Shown here: one piece after another, positions 25,901 through 32,523 of the stretch
Numbering within the stretch: the stretch's first letter is position 1
How the letters are laid out: each line of letters starts with the position of its first letter
DNA from: DASQPJ01 sp036268355
Lineage (GTDB): Bacteria; Actinomycetota; Actinomycetes; Sporichthyales; Sporichthyaceae
Assembly: GCA_036268355.1 (NCBI GenBank)
Contig: DATAUG010000184.1
Location: 1 to 64,000, forward strand
Reading direction: 5' to 3'
DNA: 64,000 bases
Notes under the pieces: generated by a model
Databases searched by the model: none
The model's input: the letters and a program-made list of their open reading frames with translations, nothing else
Told to the model about the DNA's origin: nothing
Made by a program: the position numbers and the translations under genes

Positions 25901-27201
25901 GGGTTCGTGCAGATGATCCAGCACGCCTTGATCTCCCCCGCCGCCATGCGCTCGAACATGTCGACGGTCCCGGCGTTCGTCTCGGCTCGCAACGTGCCCG
26001 GAGGCAGGTCCCAGAGGTCCTCGACGAATGCTCGGTCGGCGCCGACCAGCGACGAGCGCTGCCCGGGCAGTCCCGCGCCCATGTACCCCATCTCCCGGCC
26101 GCCCATCGCGTTGGGCTGACCGGTCAACGAGAACGGGCCACTGCCCGGGCGACAGATCGCGCCGGTGGCCAGGTGCAGATTGCAGATCGCGTTGGTGTTC
26201 CACGTGCCCCGGGTGCTCTGGTTGAGACCCATCGTCCAGCAGGTCATCCAGTCGCCGGCCGAGCCGATCCAGTCGGCCGCCTGCCGCAGATCCCGTTCGT
26301 CCAGGCCGGTGATGCGCGCCACGGTGGCCGGGTCGTAGTCGGCCAGGAACGTCGGCATGACGTCCCAACCATCGGTGGACTCAGTGATGAAGGCGGCGTC
26401 GATCCGACCCGCCTCGACGATCAGGTGCAACAACCCGTTGAGCAGCGCCAGGTCCGTGCCCGGCGCGATCGTCAGGTGCAGGTCCGCCTTCTCCGCGGTG
26501 GCGGTGCGCCGCGGATCGACCACGATCAGCTTCGCGCCGGCCCGGACCCGCTCCATCATCCGCAGGAACAGGATCGGGTGGCAGTCGGCCATGTTCGACC
26601 CGATCACCAGGAACACGTCAGCGACATCGAAGTCGTCGTAGGACCCCGGCGGGCCGTCGGACCCCAGCGACTGCTTGTAGCCGGTGCCGGCGCTTGCCAT
26701 GCAGAGCCGGGAGTTCGACTCGATCTGACTGGTCCTCAGGAAGCCCTTGGCCAGTTTGTTCGCCAGGTACTGCGCCTCGAGCGTCAGCTGGCCGGACACG
26801 TAGAGGGCGACGGCATCCGGGCCGTGCTCCTCGACGATGCGCCGGATCCCGGCCGCCGCCGACCGGACCGCCTCGTCCAACTCGACCGCGACCGGTGCGC
26901 CGCCCCGGTCGGGTCGGATCAAGGCCCGGTCGGCACGACCCCGCGCGACCGCAAGCTCAGCGCTGGTGGCACCTTTCGTGCACAGCCGGCCCCGATTTGC
27001 CGGATGCTGCACGTCGCCGCTCACCTTCACGACCGATCGCGCGCCGGTGCTCGGATCGCGGCCGATCTCTAGGATCAGCCCGCAACCCACGCCGCAGTAC
27101 GAACACACCGATCGCGCCGTCCGGGGCGTCGCGGTGTGCCCTTCAGCCATTTCCGGCCGCAGGCAGCACGACGCGTCGAGACACCGCCCAAGAAAAGCCA
27201 T
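22948..27201 (-). CDS. Single-chain assimilatory nitrate reductase: Mo-bisMGD/4Fe-4S domain fused to flavodoxin and FNR modules
   Basis: The product has 1417 residues. C33, C36, C40 (VCSYCGVGCG) and C74 (GRLCTKGA) bind a [4Fe-4S] cluster. The molybdopterin domain runs to about 760 (NSRLCMASAGTGYK, IGSNMADCHP, TGQPNAMGGREMGYM, FVLNTGRLPHHWHTMTKTGK). After a linker come a flavodoxin domain (about 865-1010, WASQTGFAEQFA) and a CysJ/FNR-type domain (about 1030-1417: RLYSISCSP, GPGTGVAPFRGF, ending RRYLRDVY). Electrons would pass NADPH-FAD-FMN-FeS-Mo to reduce nitrate. ATG 27150 is an alternative start. No nitrite reductase or transporter gene is adjacent. Confidence 0.93.
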   Translation of the reverse strand: MAFLGRCLDASCCLRPEMAEGHTATPRTARSVCSYCGVGCGLILEIGRDPSTGARSVVKVSGDVQHPANRGRLCTKGATSAELAVARGRADRALIRPDRGGAPVAVELDEAVRSAAAGIRRIVEEHGPDAVALYVSGQLTLEAQYLANKLAKGFLRTSQIESNSRLCMASAGTGYKQSLGSDGPPGSYDDFDVADVFLVIGSNMADCHPILFLRMMERVRAGAKLIVVDPRRTATAEKADLHLTIAPGTDLALLNGLLHLIVEAGRIDAAFITESTDGWDVMPTFLADYDPATVARITGLDERDLRQAADWIGSAGDWMTCWTMGLNQSTRGTWNTNAICNLHLATGAICRPGSGPFSLTGQPNAMGGREMGYMGAGLPGQRSSLVGADRAFVEDLWDLPPGTLRAETNAGTVDMFERMAAGEIKACWIICTNPVASMANRRTVIAGLEAAELVITQDAFVDTETNAYADIVLPAAMWTESDGVFVNSERNLTLLQAVVDAPGDALPDWQLIAAVARELGYGEAFDYRGAEEIFEELRAAANPGTGYDMRGISYARLRESSVQWPAAPGDVGSRNPIRYLNDGRSRTAVVRDDGTRPRLAFATADGRARFHARPHLPAAELPDGDYPFVLNTGRLPHHWHTMTKTGKLAKLNRLNPGPFLEIHPDDAAELVVTDGDLVEVASRRGRAVLPAALTDRVQPGSCWAPIHWNDTFGEYLSVNAVTNDAVDPESLQPELKFCAVALTRVAAPAAAAAPPVEQRPIRTPEPAAVDAGRSAAVERIAAMLGVGPLVAPEFDALQTRYLAGYLWSLAQPNARVGAPVLPTTAPFEPAERAWVDGMIAGFLQCASAPDGPSDALQPHPSGPEASARVVVAWASQTGFAEQFAVEAAEVLRRDGRDVELIGMDTFAIAALSGVRRLVVITSTYGDGEAPDNGNAFWRALNDPAAPRLPRTGFAVLAFGDSNYHDFCGHGRRVDARLAELGAHRLLERVDVEPDAADRAREWLDCLRSALRSALRSAPPEQPRRATGFVVAPVRATPTGPATSRSDGFSRRNPLPSRLVDNTVLTAPGSAKDVRAFRFALPGAELAYEVGDALGVWPKNDAAVVEEWLEVAALDGEAAVDLPGLPTMPLRAAAQDHLDIVRITPDLLRFVNERHPDRQLAALLRPKDKIHLQQWLWGRQAMDLLAEYPTRAAVPDWMAVLNRLVPRLYSISCSPKLSPDSVALTVSAVRYAHEGRVRHGVCSTFLADRSGTEPVPVFVQRSKFRPPASGDTPMIMIGPGTGVAPFRGFLQERQALGHRGRNWLFFGEQHSATDYLYREDLEAWQADGLLTRLSLAFSRDQRHKVYVQDLMRETGAELWRWIDSGAHLYVCGDAARMAKDVHRTLVEVVRDHGGRAGAEADEYVHNMTVQRRYLRDVY
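24642..24656. repeat. Dispersed palindrome CTGACG-N3-CGTCAG, copy 1
   Basis: A perfect 6-bp palindrome with spacer GCC. It is inside the nitrate reductase gene, in the sequence encoding the linker before the flavodoxin domain. One of a family of near-identical palindromes spread over the window. Confidence 0.7.
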
Positions 27202-27600
27202 CCGGTGTTTCGGCGCGATTTCACTGTGGCGACCCCGGCGTCACAAGGCGGTAACCGGTCCGGGCCGTTCGCGGAGGCGCAGGCGCCGCAAGGGCGGGAC
27301 CGCCCATCCCGTTGACGGTCCCGCCCTGCGCCGGCCCCGGTTGCTACGGGCCGGACTGGTGCCGCTCCACGATCGGCCGTGGCGGGCGCCCGGCCGATTG
27401 AGGAACCGCCCGGGTCCACGCGGCGAGGCGGATCCCGGTACGCGCCGACGCTAGGAGTCGGTTGTTTCCAGCCCGATTCACCTCGATGAACTTCCGGGTG
27501 GCTCAACGGTGTCTCAGGTGGCCGGCGCCGATGTTCACCCGACGGTCATCGGACACGCCGAGCGCCGACATTCCGGGCACGGCGGCGATGTGGGACAACA
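27202..27600. other. Intergenic region upstream of nitrate reductase
   Basis: No supported gene. It must contain the nitrate reductase promoter (minus strand). A 12-bp stem-loop lies at 27291-27327. I see no GlnR-like box that I can defend. Confidence 0.5.
27291..27327. terminator. Perfect 12-bp stem-loop
   Basis: AGGGCGGGACCG at 27291-27302 pairs with CGGTCCCGCCCT at 27316-27327 around a 13-base loop. No T-run follows on either strand. In high-GC actinobacteria such hairpins can terminate transcription; it may instead be a leader structure of the nitrate reductase mRNA. Confidence 0.45.
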
Positions 27601-27771
27601 ATGCTCGGACGTGCTTTCCGGATCCGCCGAGTCCAGGAGCTGTCGTTGAGCGAGGTCGTGATGAACGGCGTTTACCCGGTGGTGGTCGCCGCCCTGACCG
27701 CGCTGGCGGCTGCTGCCCTGCGCCGGGTGTTCCAGCGAACTCTTGGTGACGCGCCGACGCAGCCCCAGTAG
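27601..27771 (+). CDS. Possible small membrane protein
   Basis: 56 residues from ATG 27601, or 41 from TTG 27646, which has CAGGAG upstream. The core, VYPVVVAALTALAAAAL, would form one transmembrane helix, followed by a basic end RRVFQRTLGD. No family is recognised. Codon third positions are GC-rich, but the frame is short and could be chance. Confidence 0.3.
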   Translation: MLGRAFRIRRVQELSLSEVVMNGVYPVVVAALTALAAAALRRVFQRTLGDAPTQPQ

Positions 27772-27867
27772 TGCGATGCGTCCGGCGAAATGGCGGCTGT
27801 CAGCGACCGCTCAGCCGGACGTCCGCGTGGTTGCGGACGCCCGCACGGGTTGTGTGGGGAGCCTGAT

Positions 27868-28095
27868 TCAGCGGCTGTGGACGAGCATCAGGATGGCGAC
27901 GCCGTCACCGTCGGCCAGTCGCACTCTCGCCCAGTGGCAGCGCGGCACCAGCATGCCGTTCACCGAGGCCGCCACCCGCCGCCGGTCGGCCCTGCCGGCC
28001 CGGGCCGCGATCAGATCGGCCAGCGTGATCCCCGGCGACCGGCTTTCCATGGCGCCGTTGACCCGGAGCACCACCGACGCTTCCTCGGTTCTCAT
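27868..28095 (-). CDS. ThiS/MoaD-like beta-grasp protein without terminal diglycine
   Basis: The product has 75 residues with a ThiS-like pattern: VVLRVNGAMESR, GITLADLIAARAG, VAASVNGMLVPRCHWARVRL and ADGDGVAIL. Functional ThiS ends in Gly-Gly, the site of adenylation and thiocarboxylation. This protein ends MLVHSR, so it cannot carry sulfur in the usual way unless processed. No thiazole genes are nearby. It may be an inactive relic or a beta-grasp protein with another role. Confidence 0.6.
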   Translation of the reverse strand: MRTEEASVVLRVNGAMESRSPGITLADLIAARAGRADRRRVAASVNGMLVPRCHWARVRLADGDGVAILMLVHSR

Positions 28096-28221
28096 GGGTT
28101 GTTCCCCTCGCCCGACCCGCCGCCGACCCCTCCGAACCTGGCTCTACCCAGCATTCGTAGTCCGCAGCCGGTCGACCACTGACATTTGTCACCACCGCAG
28201 GCAAATTCCTGGGGTCGGCGC

Positions 28222-28815
28222 TCAGCGGGTGGCGCGGGAGGTAACCGCCTCGAGGATCGGGATCAGGTTCACCAGCACGGCAAGCAAGGAGCCGATGATC
28301 AGCAGCGTGAAGTGGACCTGTTGCACCGGACCCAGATGCATCCAGTAGCCGAACCACAGGCCACCGATCAGGAACCCGAGGAACATCCCGGCGAACAGCA
28401 TCAGGCAGCGATTGGCGTGCCGCACGAACGAGGTGAGATCGCCGCCCGCGCCGCGTAGCACCCGAATCCCGGTCAACACGGCTCGCCACATGAACGCCGC
28501 AGTGGCGACCTGATAGGTGATTATCAACGCCAGCAGCGGACCCGCGAATCCACGCGGCATCGCCCGCCAATGCAGGCCGACACCGGAGCTGTGGTCGGCG
28601 AGGATCGCCTTCATGCTGACGGTGTCGCCCAGCAGTGTGCGGTTGGTGTCGAAGTCGGTGCTGTTGTTGAACGCGATCAGGCTGATCCACAGTGCCATGC
28701 CGCCGAGGATGAACAGCACCAGCGGGACCAGCCCGCTTCGTGCCGGGCCGACGGATCCGGTGACCGCCTGCGGCGACCGGTCGAGGGAACGCTTGGTGCG
28801 CGCACTGTCCAACAC
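28222..28815 (-). CDS. DUF2165 family four-helix membrane protein
   Basis: From GTG 28815 there are 197 residues. Four hydrophobic segments are visible (VPLVLFILGGMALWISLIAF; LLALIITYQVATAAFMW; LMLFAGMFLGFLIGGLWFGY; TLLIIGSLLAVLVNLIPI), with the DUF2165-like FNNSTDFDTN and a Trp-rich loop after helix 3. The function of the family is unknown. It starts 4 bases after the stop of the AfsA-like gene, so the two are almost certainly cotranscribed. Confidence 0.75.
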   Translation of the reverse strand: MLDSARTKRSLDRSPQAVTGSVGPARSGLVPLVLFILGGMALWISLIAFNNSTDFDTNRTLLGDTVSMKAILADHSSGVGLHWRAMPRGFAGPLLALIITYQVATAAFMWRAVLTGIRVLRGAGGDLTSFVRHANRCLMLFAGMFLGFLIGGLWFGYWMHLGPVQQVHFTLLIIGSLLAVLVNLIPILEAVTSRATR

Positions 28816-28819
28816 GGCC

Positions 28820-29608
28820 TCAGACCACCTCCAGCAGGCGTGGCGTGTGCACCGGCGTGGCGCCGGCCAGGACCGCGTCCAAAGTGCGACCGGCCAGTCG
28901 GTGCTCCTTGCCGACGAATTTGTCCTTGTCGTAGGCGGTGAACTCGATGCGAGCCGACGCACAGGACCGGCCGCCCTGATGCACCGTCATCTCCACGGCG
29001 AACCGCAGCCGGTTGGGATCGGCGATATCGGCCTCGCGGACCAGGCAGTCGACCTCGGCGTGCAGCGGGAACAGGAAGTTCTCGAACCGCAGATCCATTC
29101 CGTGCCAGATGTAGCAGTAGCTGCGTTCCGGCCAGCGGATCGCTACGAACTGCTCGCAGAAGGAGATGAACATCTGCCGGAAGGCCTCGATGACCACCAT
29201 TCCCTGCAGGTGTTCGCCGTTCTGGTGGTCGAGCAGGAACTCGTTCTCCGGGTGTACCCGAAGCGATGCCCGGTAGGTGTCCTCGGAGATGCGGCGCAGG
29301 CCGGCCAGCACGCCGTTGGCCTCACGCCGCTTGTGCGAGCGCGCCCGGCTGACCACGGGCGGCTCCTCCGACTCCAGCAACACCGAGTCGAGAAGCCCGC
29401 GCGCCCGCAGGCCGTCGCGCACGAACTCCCGGTCGTAGCTGGTCACACCCTGGCCCCAACTGATGGACAGGGGACCACGCAGCTTGTCAAAACAGCCGCT
29501 CCGCACCTCGGCCACGAAACCGGACACGGTCCGGACCGCCGGATGGGTGGCAAATGATTCGAACTGGTCGCCGACGAGGCAAACCGTCGTCAACATGCGC
29601 TCGGCCAT
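28820..29608 (-). CDS. AfsA-type hotdog protein (A-factor/gamma-butyrolactone biosynthesis-like)
   Basis: The product has 262 residues. The AfsA hotdog signature is at 121-150: ENEFLLDHQNGEHLQGMVVI then EAFRQMF, matching the family pattern DH...DHxxGMxxxEAxRQ (D127-H128, E132-H133, E141). AfsA joins a beta-ketoacyl chain to dihydroxyacetone phosphate, the first step to gamma-butyrolactone signals. True AfsA has two hotdog repeats over about 300 residues; here the second-type motif is clear and the N-terminal half is divergent. A 20-bp palindrome precedes the gene. A TetR gene lies upstream on the same strand. The product chemistry is inferred. Confidence 0.8.
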   Translation of the reverse strand: MAERMLTTVCLVGDQFESFATHPAVRTVSGFVAEVRSGCFDKLRGPLSISWGQGVTSYDREFVRDGLRARGLLDSVLLESEEPPVVSRARSHKRREANGVLAGLRRISEDTYRASLRVHPENEFLLDHQNGEHLQGMVVIEAFRQMFISFCEQFVAIRWPERSYCYIWHGMDLRFENFLFPLHAEVDCLVREADIADPNRLRFAVEMTVHQGGRSCASARIEFTAYDKDKFVGKEHRLAGRTLDAVLAGATPVHTPRLLEVV

Positions 29609-29684
29609 ACTCCCGACCCTGCCTCCTCGACCACCGGGTCAGCTGATCGCGAGCCGAACGGTGGACATCCGTGGCGAGTACGCG

Positions 29685-29704
29685 AGCCAACCATATGGTT
29701 GGCT
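29685..29704. promoter_or_regulatory. Palindromic TetR-type operator 1, upstream of AfsA-like gene
   Basis: AGCCAACCATATGGTTGGCT is a perfect 20-bp palindrome 77 bases upstream of the AfsA-like start. Two related sites flank the TetR and MFS starts. The most economical reading is a binding site for the TetR protein encoded at 29780-30379. Confidence 0.75.
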
Positions 29705-29779
29705 GGATAGCAGGTCAACCACGACACCCTGGTGCCGCGAGCTCGTTTCGCACCGGCCCGATCCTGCCCTGAACCAGGC

Positions 29780-30379
29780 TCAGGCCGACGGGACGCGGGC
29801 CGCCACGACGCACTTGGCGAAGTGCATGATCTGCTCGCGCAGCACCCGGTCCTGTTCCCGGGCCGAACGAACCTGGGGCCGCACGATCTGCCGAGTCAGC
29901 TGCGGCACCGCGCTCGGCCAGGCGGCGAGACCGATGAGGCACAACAGGATCGCCGCCGCCTCCGGACCCGCCGGGCAGTTCAGCGCCTCGGCCATCGCCT
30001 CGACCTTGTTCCGGTAACGGGCGAGTCGCACCGCCTCGCCCGGCAGTTCTTCCTCGCGGGCGTGCAAGGCCTCCCACATAAGGAGTCGCACCAATTCCGA
30101 CCGCCCACGGTGGAAGTCGTAGACCGCTCCGACCCAGGCTTCGAGGTCCTGGCCGGGCGTGGACACCGACTCGGCCAGCTCGTCCAGCGCTGCCTCGACC
30201 GCGGCGGCGAACAACGCATCCTTGCTGCCGAAGTGGCCGTACACCCGCTCCTTGTTCACCCCGGCCTGGTTGGCGATCCGATCGATTCGCGCACCGTCGA
30301 TCCCGAACGCCGCGAATTCCCGACGGGCGGCCGCCAGCAGCTTTCGCCGGGTCAGTTCAGCGTCCCGAACCACGACCAT
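29780..30379 (-). CDS. TetR-family transcriptional regulator
   Basis: I start at ATG 30379 (199 residues) because GGAG lies 8 bases upstream and a longer frame from 30412 would place an operator inside the gene. The N-terminal HTH is classic: TRRKLLAAARREFAAFGIDG, then RIANQAGVNKERVYGHFGSK. The C-terminal helical ligand domain has the motif DFHRGRSELVRLLMWEA. It probably represses itself, the AfsA operon and the MFS operon through three palindromes. A butyrolactone-like ligand is plausible but not shown by sequence. Confidence 0.9.
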   Translation of the reverse strand: MVVVRDAELTRRKLLAAARREFAAFGIDGARIDRIANQAGVNKERVYGHFGSKDALFAAAVEAALDELAESVSTPGQDLEAWVGAVYDFHRGRSELVRLLMWEALHAREEELPGEAVRLARYRNKVEAMAEALNCPAGPEAAAILLCLIGLAAWPSAVPQLTRQIVRPQVRSAREQDRVLREQIMHFAKCVVAARVPSA

Positions 30380-30389
30380 CTGCGACTCC

Positions 30390-30409
30390 ATCCAACCATC
30401 TGGTTGTCG
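30390..30409. promoter_or_regulatory. TetR-type operator 2, upstream of tetR
   Basis: The core CAACCATCTGGTTG at 30393-30406 matches operator 1 at 16 of 20 positions. It lies 11-30 bases upstream of the chosen tetR start, ideal for autorepression. Confidence 0.7.
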
Positions 30410-30507
30410 CATTGTGTCGCCCCACGGCGCGTTCGTCGCCCAACTCGCTCGTGCCGTGACCCGACTGTGTCGCGCAAGGCTACGCCGTCCGCGAGTTGCT
30501 CATTGAC

Positions 30508-30527
30508 AGCCAACTAGTTGGTTGGTT
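30508..30527. promoter_or_regulatory. TetR-type operator 3, upstream of MFS operon
   Basis: AGCCAACTAGTTGGTTGGTT contains the perfect palindrome CCAACTAGTTGG and matches operator 1 at 16 of 20 positions. It ends 9 bases before the ATG of the MFS gene, so a bound repressor would block transcription start or elongation. Confidence 0.7.
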
Positions 30528-30536
30528 CTCTGGGTC

Positions 30537-31802
30537 ATGACCACGCTCGCGGGGGACCGCTCGCGGCCCCTGGCTCCGGCTCGGGGGGGAGCCAGGGGTT
30601 CGCGCCACCGAGCAGCCCCGGGCGTGGTCCGGTTCGGGCCCACCGTCGCCGCGCTGTGCCTGGTCGGCGTGGTGGTGGTGGGCCAGCTGTACACGGCGCT
30701 GCCACTGCTGGGCCGGTTCGGCCACTCCTGGACAACCACGGCAGGCAGTGCCGGGGCGACCGTGACCGCGTTCAGCCTCGGTTACGCGTTCGGCTTCCTG
30801 CTGTCCGGGCCGGTATCGGATCGGATCGGTCGGCGTCGGGTGATCCTCGCCGGCCTGATCGCGACCTCGGTCGCCACCGCGCTTTTCGCGGGCGCGCCCA
30901 ACGAGCCGGCCGGTGTCACGCTGCGAGCCCTGCAGGGAATGTGCGCCGCTTCGTTCGCGCCACCCGCGTTGGCCTACCTGGCCGACCGGATCGAGCCCAA
31001 CCGCCGGGTCGCTGCCACGACCTGGTTGACCAGTTCGTTCCTGGCTGCCGGGGTCCTCGGCCAGGTGTTCGCCCAGACCGTCGCCGAGAATCTGGACTGG
31101 CGAACGGTCTACTGGATCAGCGCGGTGCTGCTGGCCGGCGGCGCCGCGCTTCTCGCCCTCGTGCTGGACGGCCGACAGATCGGGCCGGTGGCCTCCACTG
31201 CAGCGGTCTACCGCGCCATGGGTCGCCTGCTGACCCGGCCGGCCCTGATGCTGCTGCTCGCCACCACCGCGACGGTGCTGTGCGGCTTCGTCGCGCTCTA
31301 CGCCGGACTGCAACTGGCCGGGCCGAGCGGCATCGCCGGGGCGCCGCACAAGTTGCTCGAACTACGGGCCGGAGCGCTGCCCGCGATGGTCGCAATCCCG
31401 CTGTCCGCGGCACTCACGGCCCGCATCGACCCCGCCCGTCGGGTGTGTCTGGCCCTGACCGCGGCAGGCGCGGTCAGCCTGGTCATGGCCCTGCTCGATC
31501 TCGGCGACGACCTGTCCTTGCCGGTCCTGGTGATGTTGCTGCTCGGCTTCGTCGCCGGGATCGCGATGGCGGTGCCGTCGCTGGTTCAGGCGATCGGCGC
31601 GCGCTCGGGTGCGGCGCGCGGCGCGGGCGTCGCGCTCTACACCTTCGTGCTGTTCATCGGAGCCAGCCTCGGCCCCGCGCTGGCCTCGGCGACGGCCGGG
31701 CACGGGTTCGCCGCGGTGGCCGGCTGCGTCGGGGCGTTGTCGGCTTGTGGTGCGGTGCTGGCCGGGGTCGCGGCGCGCCTGCCGGTACGGACCGAGGGCT
31801 GA
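30537..31802 (+). CDS. MFS transporter, drug/metabolite efflux type
   Basis: ATG 30537 gives 421 residues with 12 predicted transmembrane helices. MFS motif A is recognisable after helix 2 (GPVSDRIGRRRVILAG), and motif C-like glycine-rich helices follow (AYLADRIEPNRRVAATTWL). It is a proton-driven exporter of the YnfM/arabinose-efflux type. Position, divergent from tetR and behind operator 3, is that of an efflux pump induced by the regulator's ligand. The next gene begins 4 bases after its stop. Confidence 0.9.
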   Translation: MTTLAGDRSRPLAPARGGARGSRHRAAPGVVRFGPTVAALCLVGVVVVGQLYTALPLLGRFGHSWTTTAGSAGATVTAFSLGYAFGFLLSGPVSDRIGRRRVILAGLIATSVATALFAGAPNEPAGVTLRALQGMCAASFAPPALAYLADRIEPNRRVAATTWLTSSFLAAGVLGQVFAQTVAENLDWRTVYWISAVLLAGGAALLALVLDGRQIGPVASTAAVYRAMGRLLTRPALMLLLATTATVLCGFVALYAGLQLAGPSGIAGAPHKLLELRAGALPAMVAIPLSAALTARIDPARRVCLALTAAGAVSLVMALLDLGDDLSLPVLVMLLLGFVAGIAMAVPSLVQAIGARSGAARGAGVALYTFVLFIGASLGPALASATAGHGFAAVAGCVGALSACGAVLAGVAARLPVRTEG

Positions 31803-31806
31803 GCAA

Positions 31807-32520
31807 ATGCCGACGATCGCCTTCTTCGACGTCGACGAGACGTTGCTCAACACCAAGAGCATGTTCGACTTCCTGCGCTTCCACCGCTCGGCCGAGGAAC
31901 ACCGCCGGGCCACCGATCGCCTGGGATCCATGGCACGAGCCGGGGTGGACCGGGTCGAGATCAACCGCGCGTACTACCGCCTCTGGGCCGGCGAGGACTG
32001 GGCGGGCCTGATGAAGCAGGGCCGCGCCTGGTACGCCGAGATCCGCTCCGGGGCCCGCATCGGACCACCGTTCATCGCCTCGACGTTCGCCGCCCTGGGC
32101 CGCCATCGCGAAGCCGGCCACCTGATCGCGTTGATGTCCGGGTCGTTCCTGCCCTGCCTGCGACCGTTGGCCGACGACCTCGGGGTCGAGATCGTGCTCT
32201 GTACCCACCCGGAGGTGGACGCGTCCGGGCGGCTCACCGGGAACGTGCGACACCCCATGATCGGCCGGTCCAAGGGCGTGGTGCTGCACGCCACCGCCCG
32301 ACGCCGTCAGGCGAATCTGACGGACTGTCACGCCTACGCCGACCACGCCAGCGACCTGGCGATGCTGCGGTGCGTCGGCCATCCGCACGTGGTCGGCAGC
32401 GATCCGGTGCTGTTGGCGACCGCCCGGGTACAGGGCTGGCCGGTGCTGTCCGCGCAGGCCACGGTCGACGCGGACCTCGTCGGGGCCGAACCGGTGCCGA
32501 CAACCCGCGCAGGCCACTGA
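31807..32520 (+). CDS. HAD-IB family phosphatase (SerB-like)
   Basis: The product has 237 residues. HAD motif I is FFDVDETLLN (nucleophile Asp8, acid Asp10), motif II is ALMSGSF, motif III Lys is in GRSKGVVL and motif IV acids are in YADHASDLAML. The alpha-helical cap between motifs I and II is the subfamily IB type. It would dephosphorylate a small metabolite. In A-factor synthesis a phosphatase step follows AfsA, so a role on a phosphorylated butenolide is an attractive inference. It starts 4 bases after the MFS stop. Confidence 0.88.
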   Translation: MPTIAFFDVDETLLNTKSMFDFLRFHRSAEEHRRATDRLGSMARAGVDRVEINRAYYRLWAGEDWAGLMKQGRAWYAEIRSGARIGPPFIASTFAALGRHREAGHLIALMSGSFLPCLRPLADDLGVEIVLCTHPEVDASGRLTGNVRHPMIGRSKGVVLHATARRRQANLTDCHAYADHASDLAMLRCVGHPHVVGSDPVLLATARVQGWPVLSAQATVDADLVGAEPVPTTRAGH

Positions 32521-32523
32521 ATC

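Noticed and set aside
25081..27072. 663-codon plus-strand frame inside nitrate reductase
   Set aside because: Antisense shadow with no domain features; the minus-strand reading has complete catalytic motifs.
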